A program made the position numbers and the translations under genes. DNA of 64,000 bases. It comes from Pseudomonas putida (GTDB lineage Bacteria; Pseudomonadota; Gammaproteobacteria; Pseudomonadales; Pseudomonadaceae). Positions 20,020 to 31,492 of this stretch are shown here, one piece after another. Each line of letters opens with the position of its first letter. The first letter of the stretch is position 1. A model generated the notes under the pieces. It was not told the origin of the DNA. It made no database searches and worked only from the letters and a program-made list of their open reading frames with translations. The stretch covers positions 56,091 to 120,090 of the forward strand of contig NZ_JANHKS010000015.1 of NCBI RefSeq assembly GCF_028682175.1, read 5' to 3'.

Positions 20020-21993
20020 TCACCGAAACCGATCCACTTCCTTACGCAGATCCGCCGCCAGCGAGTTCAATTCTTGCGCGGTCACCGCAAGGTTCGAAAC
20101 CACTTCACGCTGTTCGCTGTTGGCCAGTGCAATGCTCTGCAGGTTGGCACTGAGTAGCGTCGCGGTGTTGCTTTGTTCCTGGGTCGCGGTAGTGATGGAG
20201 GCGAACTGCTCGCCCGCCGAGCGGCTTTGTTCGTCGATCTGGGCCAGCGCTGCAGCAACCTTGGCGTTGCGCGACAGGCCTTCCTGCATCAGCGCATTGC
20301 CCTGCTCCATGGTACTGATGGCGTTGCCGGTTTCCTGCTGGATGCTGGCGATCATCCCGGAGATTTCGTCGGTGGCCTGACGGGTGCGCGAAGCCAGGTT
20401 GCGAACCTCGTCGGCCACCACCGCAAAACCACGACCCTGCTCACCCGCCCGCGCCGCTTCGATGGCGGCATTGAGGGCCAGCAGGTTGGTCTGTTCGGCA
20501 ATCGAGGTAATCACGCTGACAATGCCGCCGATTTCCTGGGAACGCTGGCCCAGGGTGTCGATGACCGCCGCCGTGCTGCCCAACGAACCTGCAATCTGTT
20601 CCAGCGAAGCCGAGGCTTCTTCCATCGACGCGCGACCGATGCGTGTCTGCTGGGCATTGCCCTGGGCCAGACGCTCGGTGTTGCCCATGTTGTCGGCAAT
20701 GGTCAGGGCGGTGGCGCTGAACTCTTCGACGGCACCGGCCATGCTGGTGATCTCGCCAGACTGCTGCTCCATGCCTTCGTACGCACCACCGGACATGCCG
20801 GACAGCGCATGGGCGCGGCCGCTGACTTCCTGGGCTGCGGTGCGGATGTGCGAAACCATGGTTTCCAGCGCCTGCCCCATCTTGTTGAAGCTGCCTGCCA
20901 ACTGGCCGATCTCGTCATCGCGGGCGACATTCAGGCGCGCAGACAGATCACCGGCACCCAAGGCCTCGGCCTGCCGGACCAGATCCGACAGCGGTTGCAG
21001 CTTGCTGCGCAGCAGCCAGATCGCGGCGCCCACGGCAATCAGCATCGCCAACAGGCTGCCGATGCCCAGTTGTGTGCCGACACTCCAGGTCACGGCACTG
21101 ATTTCGTCCTTGGGCATGACCGCCAGAATCGACCACGGCCCGCCCTTGAAGGGTTCGGCGATGGTGTAGAAGTCGTTGCCCGCGTCCTGCCAGAAACGGC
21201 CTTTGCCCGGGGTCTTGACCAGCTCGGACAAGGTATTGCTCGCCTGATCCAGATCCTTCACGCCTGCCGGCGGCACCAGCCATTTGTTCTGCTCGTCGAG
21301 CAAGGCCAGCGAGCCGGTCGAGCCGATGCGGAAGCTCTTGAGGTTGTCGAACTGCGCCTTCTGCGCGTCGGTGTAGTCAAAGCCTACGAACAGTACGGCA
21401 ATCACCTTGCCGCTGCTGTCGCGCACCGGGGAATACTGGGTCATGTACAGGCGGTCGAACAGCAGCGCGCGGCCCACGTAACCTTGCCCGGCCAGCAGCT
21501 TTTCATAGGCCGGGTGCTTGTGATCGAGCACCGTACCGATGGCGCGCGAGCCGTCCTGTTTGCTCAGGGAGGTGCTGATGCGAATGAAGTCATCGCCACT
21601 GCGCACGAAAACCGTCGCGACGCCGGCGGTCATCTTCTTGAAGTCATCGACTTCTGCGAAATCATTGTTCAGGGCATTGCCATTGAGCAGCAGCGCCGGC
21701 GTCTGCATGCCCGCGACGGCGATCTGCTGATCGGCCTGCACGCTCAGGTTGCTGAAGCGCTTCTCGAACAGCCCGCTCAGGCGCTGGGTGCTGTCACGCA
21801 AGGTGCTGTGAAAGGTGGTGAGCTGGTCGGCGAGCAGGCGAGCTTCGCTGCCCATGTGTTCTTCGCGGATGGCCAGGTTCGCCGAGTCCAGTGAACGCAG
21901 GGCGAACAGGGTGCTGCCACTGATGACAACGGCCAGGACGATGGCCAGGGCAATGCCGAGCTGTGAGGCAATTCGGGCGCGGGGCGCAGGCAT
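20020..21993 (-). CDS. Methyl-accepting chemotaxis protein with Cache sensor
   Basis: It has 657 residues. TM1 is about 11-33, a periplasmic Cache_3/Cache_2-type sensor lies about 35-300 ([20 protein letters not shown] and [19 protein letters not shown] are typical), and TM2 is about 305-328. A HAMP domain (about 330-382, [20 protein letters not shown]) leads to the cytoplasmic signalling coiled coil with the hairpin tip [20 protein letters not shown]. The ligand cannot be told. It stands alone, tail-to-tail with the toxin-antitoxin pair. Confidence 0.95.
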   Translation of the reverse strand: MPAPRARIASQLGIALAIVLAVVISGSTLFALRSLDSANLAIREEHMGSEARLLADQLTTFHSTLRDSTQRLSGLFEKRFSNLSVQADQQIAVAGMQTPALLLNGNALNNDFAEVDDFKKMTAGVATVFVRSGDDFIRISTSLSKQDGSRAIGTVLDHKHPAYEKLLAGQGYVGRALLFDRLYMTQYSPVRDSSGKVIAVLFVGFDYTDAQKAQFDNLKSFRIGSTGSLALLDEQNKWLVPPAGVKDLDQASNTLSELVKTPGKGRFWQDAGNDFYTIAEPFKGGPWSILAVMPKDEISAVTWSVGTQLGIGSLLAMLIAVGAAIWLLRSKLQPLSDLVRQAEALGAGDLSARLNVARDDEIGQLAGSFNKMGQALETMVSHIRTAAQEVSGRAHALSGMSGGAYEGMEQQSGEITSMAGAVEEFSATALTIADNMGNTERLAQGNAQQTRIGRASMEEASASLEQIAGSLGSTAAVIDTLGQRSQEIGGIVSVITSIAEQTNLLALNAAIEAARAGEQGRGFAVVADEVRNLASRTRQATDEISGMIASIQQETGNAISTMEQGNALMQEGLSRNAKVAAALAQIDEQSRSAGEQFASITTATQEQSNTATLLSANLQSIALANSEQREVVSNLAVTAQELNSLAADLRKEVDRFR

Positions 21994-22200
21994 GGAGACT
22001 CCTTGCCGAACGACTGGATCGTCCTGATCTCAGCAAACGCATTCGGACTGATTTAATAGATGGGATCGATGACGCAATGTGGAACTAACGTTCTGCAATT
22101 ACACATTCGGCTGACAGACAGAATACTTGAGTCCTACACCGGGTCTTAGGACAGGAGGCTACATTTCCGGATGTTTCGCGCGGGTGGCTGACCTCAATCT

Positions 22201-22267
22201 TGTAGGAGCGCGCTTGCCCGCGATGGCGTCATCAAGATCGCCGACGCCGGCAAGCCGTGCTGCTACG
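22201..22267. repeat. Hybrid REP pair, family B left arm and family C right arm (copy 6)
   Basis: The left arm is GTAGGAGCGCGCTTGCCCGC (family B); the right arm is GCCGGCAAGCCGTGCTGCTACG (family C). The two do not pair fully, and the inner GTGTGTCAG motif is missing: only GATGGCGTCATCAAGATCGCC lies between. Found in the 287-bp gap between the chemoreceptor start and the LysR stop. Confidence 0.85.
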
Positions 22268-22280
22268 GACTGGTGCACCA

Positions 22281-23201
22281 TCACTGCAAAATGGTGACTT
22301 CCGGCAACTCCATCGCCTGAACTTCCGCCTGCAAGAAATCGCTCAGCCTGCGCAGGCGCTCTCCGCCGGGGCGGGTCTTGGGCCAGACCAGGTAGTAGTT
22401 TTCGCCGCTGACCACCGCAGTCCGCCATGGCAGGCTCAGCCGCCGCTGGCTCACATCCTCGGCGACCATCAACAGATCCCCCATCGACACCCCGTAGCCC
22501 CGGGCGGCGGCGATCATGCCCAGTTCCAGGGTGTCGAACACCTGCCCGCCACGCAGCGATATCTGATCCGACAACCCCATGCGTTCCAGCCAGTTTCGCC
22601 AGTCACGGCGGTCGGGCGTTGGGTGCAGAAGCTCGGCGCTGGCCAGCCGCTCGGCGTCCCAGGGCGCATCATCGAGCAGGCTCGGCGAGCCCACCGGAAT
22701 CAGCAATTCCGGGAACAGGTAGGTCGCCTCCCAGTCCGCCGGAAAGTGTCCACGACTGAGCAACACGGCGCAGTCGAACGGCTCCTGGGTGAAGTCCACG
22801 GCGTCGATGTCCATCCACGCGCTGGTCAGTTGCACCTCGTTGCCGACCTGCAAATGACGAAAGCGGCTGAGGCGCGCCAGCAGCCAGCGCATGGTCAGAG
22901 TCGACGGCGCTTTCATGCGCAGGATGCCCTCTTCTGCCATCAACGCACTGCACGCCCGCTCCAGCGCCGAGAAACCCTCGCGAACGCCGGGCAACAGCTC
23001 CCGGGCCGCTTCGGTCAGCTGCAGGTTGCGACCGTTGCGGCGAAACAACTTGCAGGCGAAATGCTCTTCCAGGGTGTGGATATGTCGGCTTACCGCACTC
23101 TGGGTCACCGAAAGCTCTTCGGCTGCGCGGGTGAACGAGCTGTGTCGAGCAGCGGCTTCAAATGCACGCAGCGCATACAAGGGCGGGAGACTACGAGTCA
23201 T
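22281..23201 (-). CDS. LysR-family regulator (GcvA/AmpR-like)
   Basis: It has 306 residues. Winged helix-turn-helix with PPLYALRAFEAAARHSSFTR and AAEELSVTQSAVSRHI (about 5-42), then the effector domain. The PLYALRAFEA start is typical of the GcvA/AmpR branch. The start is ATG 23201 (MTRSLPPLYAL); a longer frame has no support. Divergent from the MATE exporter, which it may regulate. The ligand is unknown. Confidence 0.93.
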   Translation of the reverse strand: MTRSLPPLYALRAFEAAARHSSFTRAAEELSVTQSAVSRHIHTLEEHFACKLFRRNGRNLQLTEAARELLPGVREGFSALERACSALMAEEGILRMKAPSTLTMRWLLARLSRFRHLQVGNEVQLTSAWMDIDAVDFTQEPFDCAVLLSRGHFPADWEATYLFPELLIPVGSPSLLDDAPWDAERLASAELLHPTPDRRDWRNWLERMGLSDQISLRGGQVFDTLELGMIAAARGYGVSMGDLLMVAEDVSQRRLSLPWRTAVVSGENYYLVWPKTRPGGERLRRLSDFLQAEVQAMELPEVTILQ

Positions 23202-23368
23202 GAGGCGCTTTCCTACTTGAGCATCGTCGATACCGACCACTGTACTGCAAAAACATCAGGATGAGTTTTACTCATGCCAATGATCGGATTTATCCCTTTG
23301 TGCATCTGGATCCGAATCGCGACAATGAGCTGCTCATCAATGCCTCCTCTTTCCTGAGCGACACGCCC

Positions 23369-24751
23369 ATGCATCAGCACGCTTTCAAAGAACTGTGGAT
23401 CATCCTGCGCCTGGCCGGGCCGCTGATTGCATCCCAGATGGCGCACATGCTGATGGTCTTCACCGACACCGTCATGATGGGCAAGCTCGGCCCCGAATCT
23501 CTCGCGGGCGGCGGCCTGGGTGCGGCCAGCTACAACTTTGTGTCGTTTTTTTGCGTAGGCGTGATGGCCGCCGTGGGTACGCTGGTGGCCATTCGGCGCG
23601 GCGCCAACGACGACGCCGGCGCCACCCGCCTGACCCAGGCCGGGCTGTGGCTGGCGTGGGGCATGGCGCTGGTGGCCGCGCTGATCCTGTGGAACCTCGA
23701 GCCGATCCTGCTCAACTTCGGCCAGGACGAGGCCAACGTGCACATGGCCAGCCAATTCCTGATCACCCTGCCGCTCGCCCTGCCCGGTCTGCTGAGTTTC
23801 ATGGCCCTGCGTGGCTTCACCAGTGCGCTGGGGCGTGCCACGCCGGTGATGGTGATCAGCCTGGTGGGCGTGGTGCTCAACTTCGCCCTCAACTACGCCT
23901 TCATCCACGGCCTGTTCGGCCTGCCGCACTGGGGGCTGATGGGCATCGGGCTGGTGACCGCCATCGTCACCAACGGCATGGCGCTGAGCCTTGCGCTGTA
24001 TATCCGTTACCACAAGGCGTACGCGGCCTATCCGATCCACAAGAACCTGATGAAGCTGTCGCGTCCCGACCTCAAGGAACTGTGGCGCCTGGGCCTGCCG
24101 ATTGGCGGCACTTACGCGGTGGAAGTCGGGCTGTTCACCTTCGCCGCCTTCTGCATGGGTGCCATGGGCAGTACGCAAATGGCCGCGCACCAGATTGCCC
24201 TGCAGTCGGTGTCGATGGCGTTCATGATTCCCGTGGGCATTTCCTACGCGGTCACCATGCGCATCGGCCTGCATTACGGCGCGGGAAACCTGCTGCTCGC
24301 GCGCACTGCCGGGCGCATGGGCATCGCCTTTGGCGGCCTGCTGATGCTGAGTTTCGGGATTCTGTTCTGGGTCGCGCCGCATCTGGTCATCGGGCTGTTC
24401 GTGGACCTGAACGATCCGAAATTCCAGGGTGTGGTGGAACTGGCGGTGAAACTGCTGGCGATTGCGGCCTGGTTCGAAATCCTCGACGGCACGCAGACCA
24501 TCGCCATGGGCGCGATTCGTGGCTTCAAGGATGCCAAGACCACGTTCCTGATCGGCCTTGCCAGTTACTGGGCCGTGGGCGCGCCACTGGCCTGGGGTCT
24601 GGGCTTTCTCGCGCATCAGGGTGCCGAAGGCGTGTGGTGGGGGCTGGCGGTGGGGCTGCTGTGCTCGGCGGTGGCGTTGACCTGGGCGTTCGAACGCAAG
24701 ACCACCCGGTTGCTGCGCAAGGAGGCGACGGGTGTCGTGGTGATGGGCTAA
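23369..24751 (+). CDS. MATE-family multidrug/Na+ efflux protein (NorM-like)
   Basis: It has 460 residues with about 12 membrane segments. Family blocks: LAGPLIASQMAHMLMVFTDT, GGGLGAASYNFVS, and the second-half repeat LGLPIGGTYAVEVGLFTFAA. The ATG at 23369 is chosen because MHQHAFKELWIILRLAG matches the usual N-terminus; an in-frame ATG at 23261 adds 36 residues with a poor ribosome site. Divergent from the LysR gene. Substrate unknown. Confidence 0.92.
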   Translation: MHQHAFKELWIILRLAGPLIASQMAHMLMVFTDTVMMGKLGPESLAGGGLGAASYNFVSFFCVGVMAAVGTLVAIRRGANDDAGATRLTQAGLWLAWGMALVAALILWNLEPILLNFGQDEANVHMASQFLITLPLALPGLLSFMALRGFTSALGRATPVMVISLVGVVLNFALNYAFIHGLFGLPHWGLMGIGLVTAIVTNGMALSLALYIRYHKAYAAYPIHKNLMKLSRPDLKELWRLGLPIGGTYAVEVGLFTFAAFCMGAMGSTQMAAHQIALQSVSMAFMIPVGISYAVTMRIGLHYGAGNLLLARTAGRMGIAFGGLLMLSFGILFWVAPHLVIGLFVDLNDPKFQGVVELAVKLLAIAAWFEILDGTQTIAMGAIRGFKDAKTTFLIGLASYWAVGAPLAWGLGFLAHQGAEGVWWGLAVGLLCSAVALTWAFERKTTRLLRKEATGVVVMG

Positions 24752-24777
24752 ACGCGCTAACAACCTGCAAACACCCT

Positions 24778-24873
24778 CCCGTAGCAGCACGGCTTGCCGG
24801 CGGGAGCGGTGTCTCTGTAATACATGCATCGACTGACACACCGCCCCCGCCGGCAAGCCGTGCTGCTACGGGG
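24778..24873. repeat. REP pair, family C (copy 7)
   Basis: Arms CCCGTAGCAGCACGGCTTGC and complement. The left inner motif is changed to GAGCGGTGTCTCTG while the right keeps CTGACACACCGC. In the convergent gap between the MATE and GGDEF-EAL genes. Confidence 0.95.
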
Positions 24874-24883
24874 TGTTAACCCC

Positions 24884-26554
24884 TTACATCCCGTGTATCA
24901 ACCGTCCCTTGGCCTGGTCGAACATCAAGTAATCCAGCAACTCCGGCAGCGCCAGCGGGTGGCTGATCAGGTAGCCCTGGGCCTGATCGCAATTGAAGCT
25001 GCGCAGCAACGCGAGTTGCTCCGGCGTTTCGACGCCTTCGGCCACCACTTCCAGGCTCAGGTTGTGCGCCAGGTTGATCATGGCGTGAACCAGCTTGCGG
25101 TTCTCCTCGCGCTGTTCCATCTCCCCGACGAAACTGCGGTCGATCTTGAGCAGCGTGATGGGCAGGCTGTTCAGATGCACGAATGAAGAGAAGCCTGTGC
25201 CGAAATCGTCCAGCGAGAAGCGCACCCCCAGCCGACCCAGAGCGTCCATGGTCTGTTTGACCAGGTCGCTGCGGCGCATGACGGCGGTTTCGGTCAGCTC
25301 GAATTCAAGCCATTGGGCATCCACGCCACGGTCGGCAATCAGGCGGCCCAGCGTTGCCAACAACTGATTGTCCTGGAACTGGCGGAACGACAGGTTGATC
25401 GCCATGTGCAGCGGCGGCAGGCCTTTTTCACGCAGGGTCTGCATGTCGCGCAGGGCCCGGGAGATCACCCAGTAACCCAGCGGCACGATCAGCCCGCTCT
25501 GCTCGGCCAGCGGCACGAACTCGCTGGGTGGCAACAGGCCGCGCTCGGCATGGCGCCAGCGCACCAACGCTTCAAGCCCCAGGATCCGCCCCGAATTCAG
25601 GCACAGGCGCGGCTGGTAGTGCAGTTCCAGCTCGTCGCGACGCAACGCGCGGCGCAGTTCGCTTTCCAGGTCAGCGAGGCTGCGGGCGTTGCGGTTGATG
25701 CGTTCGTTGAAGATATGAAAGGTGCAGCCCTGCACGCCCTTGGCCTGCTGCATCGCGATGTGCGCATGCCACATCAACGGGTCGGCGCCGGCGTCGGCCC
25801 GAGCGTGGGCGATGCCCAGGCTGCAGCCGATCAGCAGGCTTTCACCATCGACCCAATACGGCTCCGACAGCGCCTCGGTAATGCGCTCGGCCATCCACTC
25901 GGCACGCTCCGGGGCGCGGCGGGTGTCGATCAGCAAGGCAAATTCGTCGCTGCCAAGGCGTGCAACTTGATCGCAGGCCTCAAGCTGGCTTTTCAAGCGC
26001 GAGACAACCTGCAGAATCAGCCGGTCGCCTGCCTGGTGCCCCAGTGCATCGTTGGCGCGGCGGAAGTTATCCAGGTCCAGATGCCCCAGCGCCAGGCCTC
26101 GACCGTCGAACTCTGCCAATCGAGCTGTAAGAAGCGTCTGAAAACCCTGCCGATTGGCGATACCCGTCAACGGGTCCTGTTCCGCCAGGCGCTGTAGGGT
26201 GTTTTCCAGCAGCCCGCGCTCGCGAACATGACGCAGGCAGCGGCGCAAACTGTGAGTACTCAGGGAATCGCGCACCAGCCAGTCGCTGACGCCCACCGGA
26301 TCATGCTCGGGCTCGGCGTCCAGCAGCAGCACCGTGGGCCAGTTGCACTGCCCCGCGAAAGGCTGCAAATCGGGTGTCGTCAAAAGAATGTAGGTATGAG
26401 AGGGGTCTATCCAACTGCCAATAGCTTCCCAGCTCGAAGCACTGTCGAGAAAAACGGCGTCCCCAAGGGGCACCAGGCACTCGCGTAACAACGCTGACCA
26501 ATGCGGCGTGTCCGCCAGCAGCAGCAAACGCAAGGGTTCGACAGGCGTAGACAA
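24884..26554 (-). CDS. GGDEF-EAL c-di-GMP phosphodiesterase candidate
   Basis: About 556 residues. The N-terminus (about 1-115) looks like a receiver domain, but the acidic pair is replaced (LRLLLLADTPHWS). The GGDEF domain has GSDEF at about 201, in which the second Gly is lost, so cyclase activity is unlikely. The EAL domain is intact: EALVRW (about 326), ELTET, DDFGTG, KIDRSF, EGVET. Predicted net role: c-di-GMP hydrolysis. By synteny (next to rep) it resembles P. aeruginosa PA5295 (ProE), from memory. The start is uncertain: TTG 26554 has GGGGA upstream, GTG 26569 is an alternative, and a longer frame is unsupported. Confidence 0.88.
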   Translation of the reverse strand: MSTPVEPLRLLLLADTPHWSALLRECLVPLGDAVFLDSASSWEAIGSWIDPSHTYILLTTPDLQPFAGQCNWPTVLLLDAEPEHDPVGVSDWLVRDSLSTHSLRRCLRHVRERGLLENTLQRLAEQDPLTGIANRQGFQTLLTARLAEFDGRGLALGHLDLDNFRRANDALGHQAGDRLILQVVSRLKSQLEACDQVARLGSDEFALLIDTRRAPERAEWMAERITEALSEPYWVDGESLLIGCSLGIAHARADAGADPLMWHAHIAMQQAKGVQGCTFHIFNERINRNARSLADLESELRRALRRDELELHYQPRLCLNSGRILGLEALVRWRHAERGLLPPSEFVPLAEQSGLIVPLGYWVISRALRDMQTLREKGLPPLHMAINLSFRQFQDNQLLATLGRLIADRGVDAQWLEFELTETAVMRRSDLVKQTMDALGRLGVRFSLDDFGTGFSSFVHLNSLPITLLKIDRSFVGEMEQREENRKLVHAMINLAHNLSLEVVAEGVETPEQLALLRSFNCDQAQGYLISHPLALPELLDYLMFDQAKGRLIHGM

Positions 26555-26712
26555 GCTAGATCCCCACACAATCCAAAGACATCGGCGCCCATTCGGATGA
26601 GGGTCGCCGAACGCGTGAATCCCCACGTGATGCGCAAATGTAACAAATCGGCGAAATATTGATAGCGCGGCGCATCACAGTGTCAGACGGTCGCTGCACA
26701 ATCCACGGACCC

Positions 26713-26721
26713 TGTTAAAAT
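26713..26721 (+). promoter_or_regulatory. Candidate extended -10 for rep
   Basis: TGTTAAAAT (TG-n-TAAAAT) is 36 bp before the rep ATG. CTGCAC 16 bp upstream is a weak -35. Confidence 0.45.
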
Positions 26722-26757
26722 GCTCGCCCATTTTTACAGCGACCTCCTCAATTCCCC

Positions 26758-29380
<2,623 letters not shown>

Positions 29381-29391
29381 TACCCACGCCC

Positions 29392-29484
29392 CCTGTAGGA
29401 GTGAGCTTGCTCGCGATTGCCATCCGTCAGTGCCGCATGCGTCGACTGACACACCGCTATCGCGAGCAAGCTCACTCCTACAGG
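29392..29484. repeat. REP pair, family A (copy 8)
   Basis: Arms CCTGTAGGAGTGAGCTTGCT and complement. The left inner motif is worn (GCCATCCGTCAG), the right intact (CTGACACACCGC). It ends 25 bp before the next ATG, so it lies in the leader of the metallo-hydrolase gene. Confidence 0.95.
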
Positions 29485-29508
29485 AATCAGCAACAGACGG
29501 AGAGAAGC

Positions 29509-30393
29509 ATGAACATCGGCGAAAAACTGAGCGTTGAAGCCTTCTTCGACCCGCAGACCTCGACCATCAGCTACCTGGTGACCGACCGTTCGACACTCAA
29601 GGCGGCGGTGATCGACAGCGTGCTGGACTACGACCACAAGTCCGGCCGCACGCGCACCGAGTCGGCTGACAGGCTGATCGCCCGAATCCGTGAAACCGGC
29701 GTGATGGTGGAGTGGATTCTGGAAACCCACGTTCACGCCGACCATCTCTCCGCGGCGGCCTATCTCAAGGAACAACTGGGCGGCACGGTGGCCATCGGCA
29801 GCCACATCACCCGCGTGCAGAAGGTCTTTGGCACCCTGTTCAACGCCAAGGGCGAATTCGCCCGCGACGGTAGCCAGTTCGACCGGCTGCTGGAAGACGA
29901 CGCGCACTTCCAGATCGGCTCGCTGCAAGCCCGCGCCATGCACACGCCAGGGCACACCCCGGCCTGCATGACCTACGTGGTCGATCTGGGCGATGAAGCC
30001 ATCGCGTTCGTGGGTGACACCCTGTTCATGCCGGACTACGGCACCGCCCGCTGCGACTTCCCCGGCGCCGATGCGCGCACGCTGTATCGCTCCATCGGGC
30101 GGATTCTCAGCCTGGCGCCGCAGACCCGGCTGTTCATGTGCCATGACTACCTGCCCAACGGCCGCGACCTGATGTACATGACCACCGTCGCCGAACAACG
30201 CGCCAGTAACATTCATATTCGCGAAGGCATCGACGAAGACGCCTTCGTGCAGATGCGCGAAAAGCGCGACGCGACGCTGGAAATGCCAGTGCTGATCCTG
30301 CCCTCGGTGCAGATCAACATGCGCGGCGGCCACATGCCCGAGCCCGAGGACAACGGCGTTCGCTACCTCAAGATTCCGATCAATGCCTTGTAA
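29509..30393 (+). CDS. MBL-fold hydrolase, likely persulfide dioxygenase (Blh-like)
   Basis: It has 294 residues. Metal motif THVHADHLSAA (about 73-83, His74, His76, Asp78, His79), second-shell GHTPACMTY, VGDTLFMPDYGTARCDFPGA and the C-terminal His of FMCHDYLPNGRD match the ETHE1/Blh branch. Blh proteins oxidise glutathione persulfide to sulfite during sulfide detoxification. The start is ATG 29509 with GGAGAG 6 bases upstream. A TauE/SafE exporter follows, as in bigR-blh operons, but no ArsR-type BigR regulator is nearby. Confidence 0.87.
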   Translation: MNIGEKLSVEAFFDPQTSTISYLVTDRSTLKAAVIDSVLDYDHKSGRTRTESADRLIARIRETGVMVEWILETHVHADHLSAAAYLKEQLGGTVAIGSHITRVQKVFGTLFNAKGEFARDGSQFDRLLEDDAHFQIGSLQARAMHTPGHTPACMTYVVDLGDEAIAFVGDTLFMPDYGTARCDFPGADARTLYRSIGRILSLAPQTRLFMCHDYLPNGRDLMYMTTVAEQRASNIHIREGIDEDAFVQMREKRDATLEMPVLILPSVQINMRGGHMPEPEDNGVRYLKIPINAL

Positions 30394-30400
30394 TTCCGCC

Positions 30401-30491
30401 CCGTAGCAGCACGGCTTGCCGGCGGGGCGCCGTGTCAGGCGATACATCTGCTGCTGACCCACCGCCCCGCCGGCAAGCCGGACTGCTACGG
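30401..30491. repeat. REP pair, family C, partly worn (copy 9)
   Basis: Left arm CCGTAGCAGCACGGCTTGCC, right arm ...GCCGGCAAGCCGGACTGCTACGG with one transversion (GTGC to GGAC). Inner GCCGTGTCAG / CTGACCCACCGC. Between the Blh-like gene and the TauE gene. Confidence 0.93.
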
Positions 30492-30531
30492 TTCGAATCA
30501 ATGAGCCCAACCAGAATAAGCCCCACTGAAC

Positions 30532-31347
30532 ATGACTGAACACGAAATGATCGGAGCCGGCCTCGGCACAATCATTGGAGCGGTATTGGCGCTGACAGGC
30601 GCCGGCGGCGGGATTCTTGCGGTGCCGTTGCTGGTTTTCGCATTGCACCTGAGCATGGTCGAGGCAGCACCCGTGGGGCTGCTGGCCGTGGGCCTGGCCG
30701 CTGCGGTCGGCGCGTTGCTGGGCTTGCGTCAGGGCATTGTGCGTTATCGGGCGGCGCTGTTCATCGCCCTGATCGGCATGTGCCTGACGCCCCTGGGCCT
30801 GTGGCTGGCGCACCAGATCCCCAACGCGCCGCTGGCACTGGCCTTCGCCGGGGTGCTGGTCTACGCCTGCGCGCGTATCTATCGCAAGGCGGCCCACGAG
30901 CTTCACCACGGCAAGCCACCGGAGCGCGCGGCGTTCCTGCCCTGCGTGCTCAACCCGCTGGAAGGCCGCCTGCGCTGGACCCTGCCCTGCGCACGCTCGC
31001 TGGCGATCACCGGCGTGGTGTCGGGCGTGCTGTCCGGGCTGCTGGGCGTGGGGGGCGGCTTCGTCATCATCCCGGCCCTGACCCGCTACACCGACCTGGA
31101 CATGAAAAGCATCGTCGCCACATCGCTGGCGGTGATCGCCCTGGTGTCCACCGGCAGCGTCATCAGCGCCAGCTTCAGCGGCGTGATGCACTGGGCGGTC
31201 GGCGTGCCGTTTGCGGCGGGGGCCGTGGTGGGGTTGATCGCCGGACGGCAGATGGCGCGGTTTCTCGCTGGGCCCAGGCTGCAGCAGTTGTTTGCCGTAA
31301 CCGGATTTGTTGCGGCGGTGCTGTTGATCGTCAAAACCCTTTCCTGA
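30532..31347 (+). CDS. TauE/SafE-family sulfite/organosulfonate exporter
   Basis: It has 271 residues and about 8 membrane segments in two related halves. Typical glycine-rich repeats are GTIIGAVLALTGAGGGILAV near the N-terminus and SGLLGVGGGFVIIPALTRYT in the second half. Carries sulfite, sulfonates or related anions outward in known members. Starts at ATG 30532; an in-frame ATG at 30547 is possible. Context with the persulfide dioxygenase-like gene suggests export of sulfite formed from persulfides. Confidence 0.9.
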   Translation: MTEHEMIGAGLGTIIGAVLALTGAGGGILAVPLLVFALHLSMVEAAPVGLLAVGLAAAVGALLGLRQGIVRYRAALFIALIGMCLTPLGLWLAHQIPNAPLALAFAGVLVYACARIYRKAAHELHHGKPPERAAFLPCVLNPLEGRLRWTLPCARSLAITGVVSGVLSGLLGVGGGFVIIPALTRYTDLDMKSIVATSLAVIALVSTGSVISASFSGVMHWAVGVPFAAGAVVGLIAGRQMARFLAGPRLQQLFAVTGFVAAVLLIVKTLS

Positions 31348-31395
31348 CACACCGCAGCTCCAACTGATCCGCCACGACTTAACGGGCACTGATCA

Positions 31396-31488
31396 CCTGT
31401 AGGAGTGAGCTTGCTCGCGATTGCGATCTGTCTGGCACCTTTGTGATGCCTGGCCTGACGCTATCGCGAGCAAGCTCACTCCTACAGG
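31396..31488. repeat. REP pair, family A (copy 10)
   Basis: Arms CCTGTAGGAGTGAGCTTGCT and complement; inner motif worn (GCGATCTGTCTGG, CTGACGC). Fills the convergent gap and ends 4 bp from the stop of the acetyl-CoA hydrolase gene. Confidence 0.94.
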
Positions 31489-31492
31489 AAAA

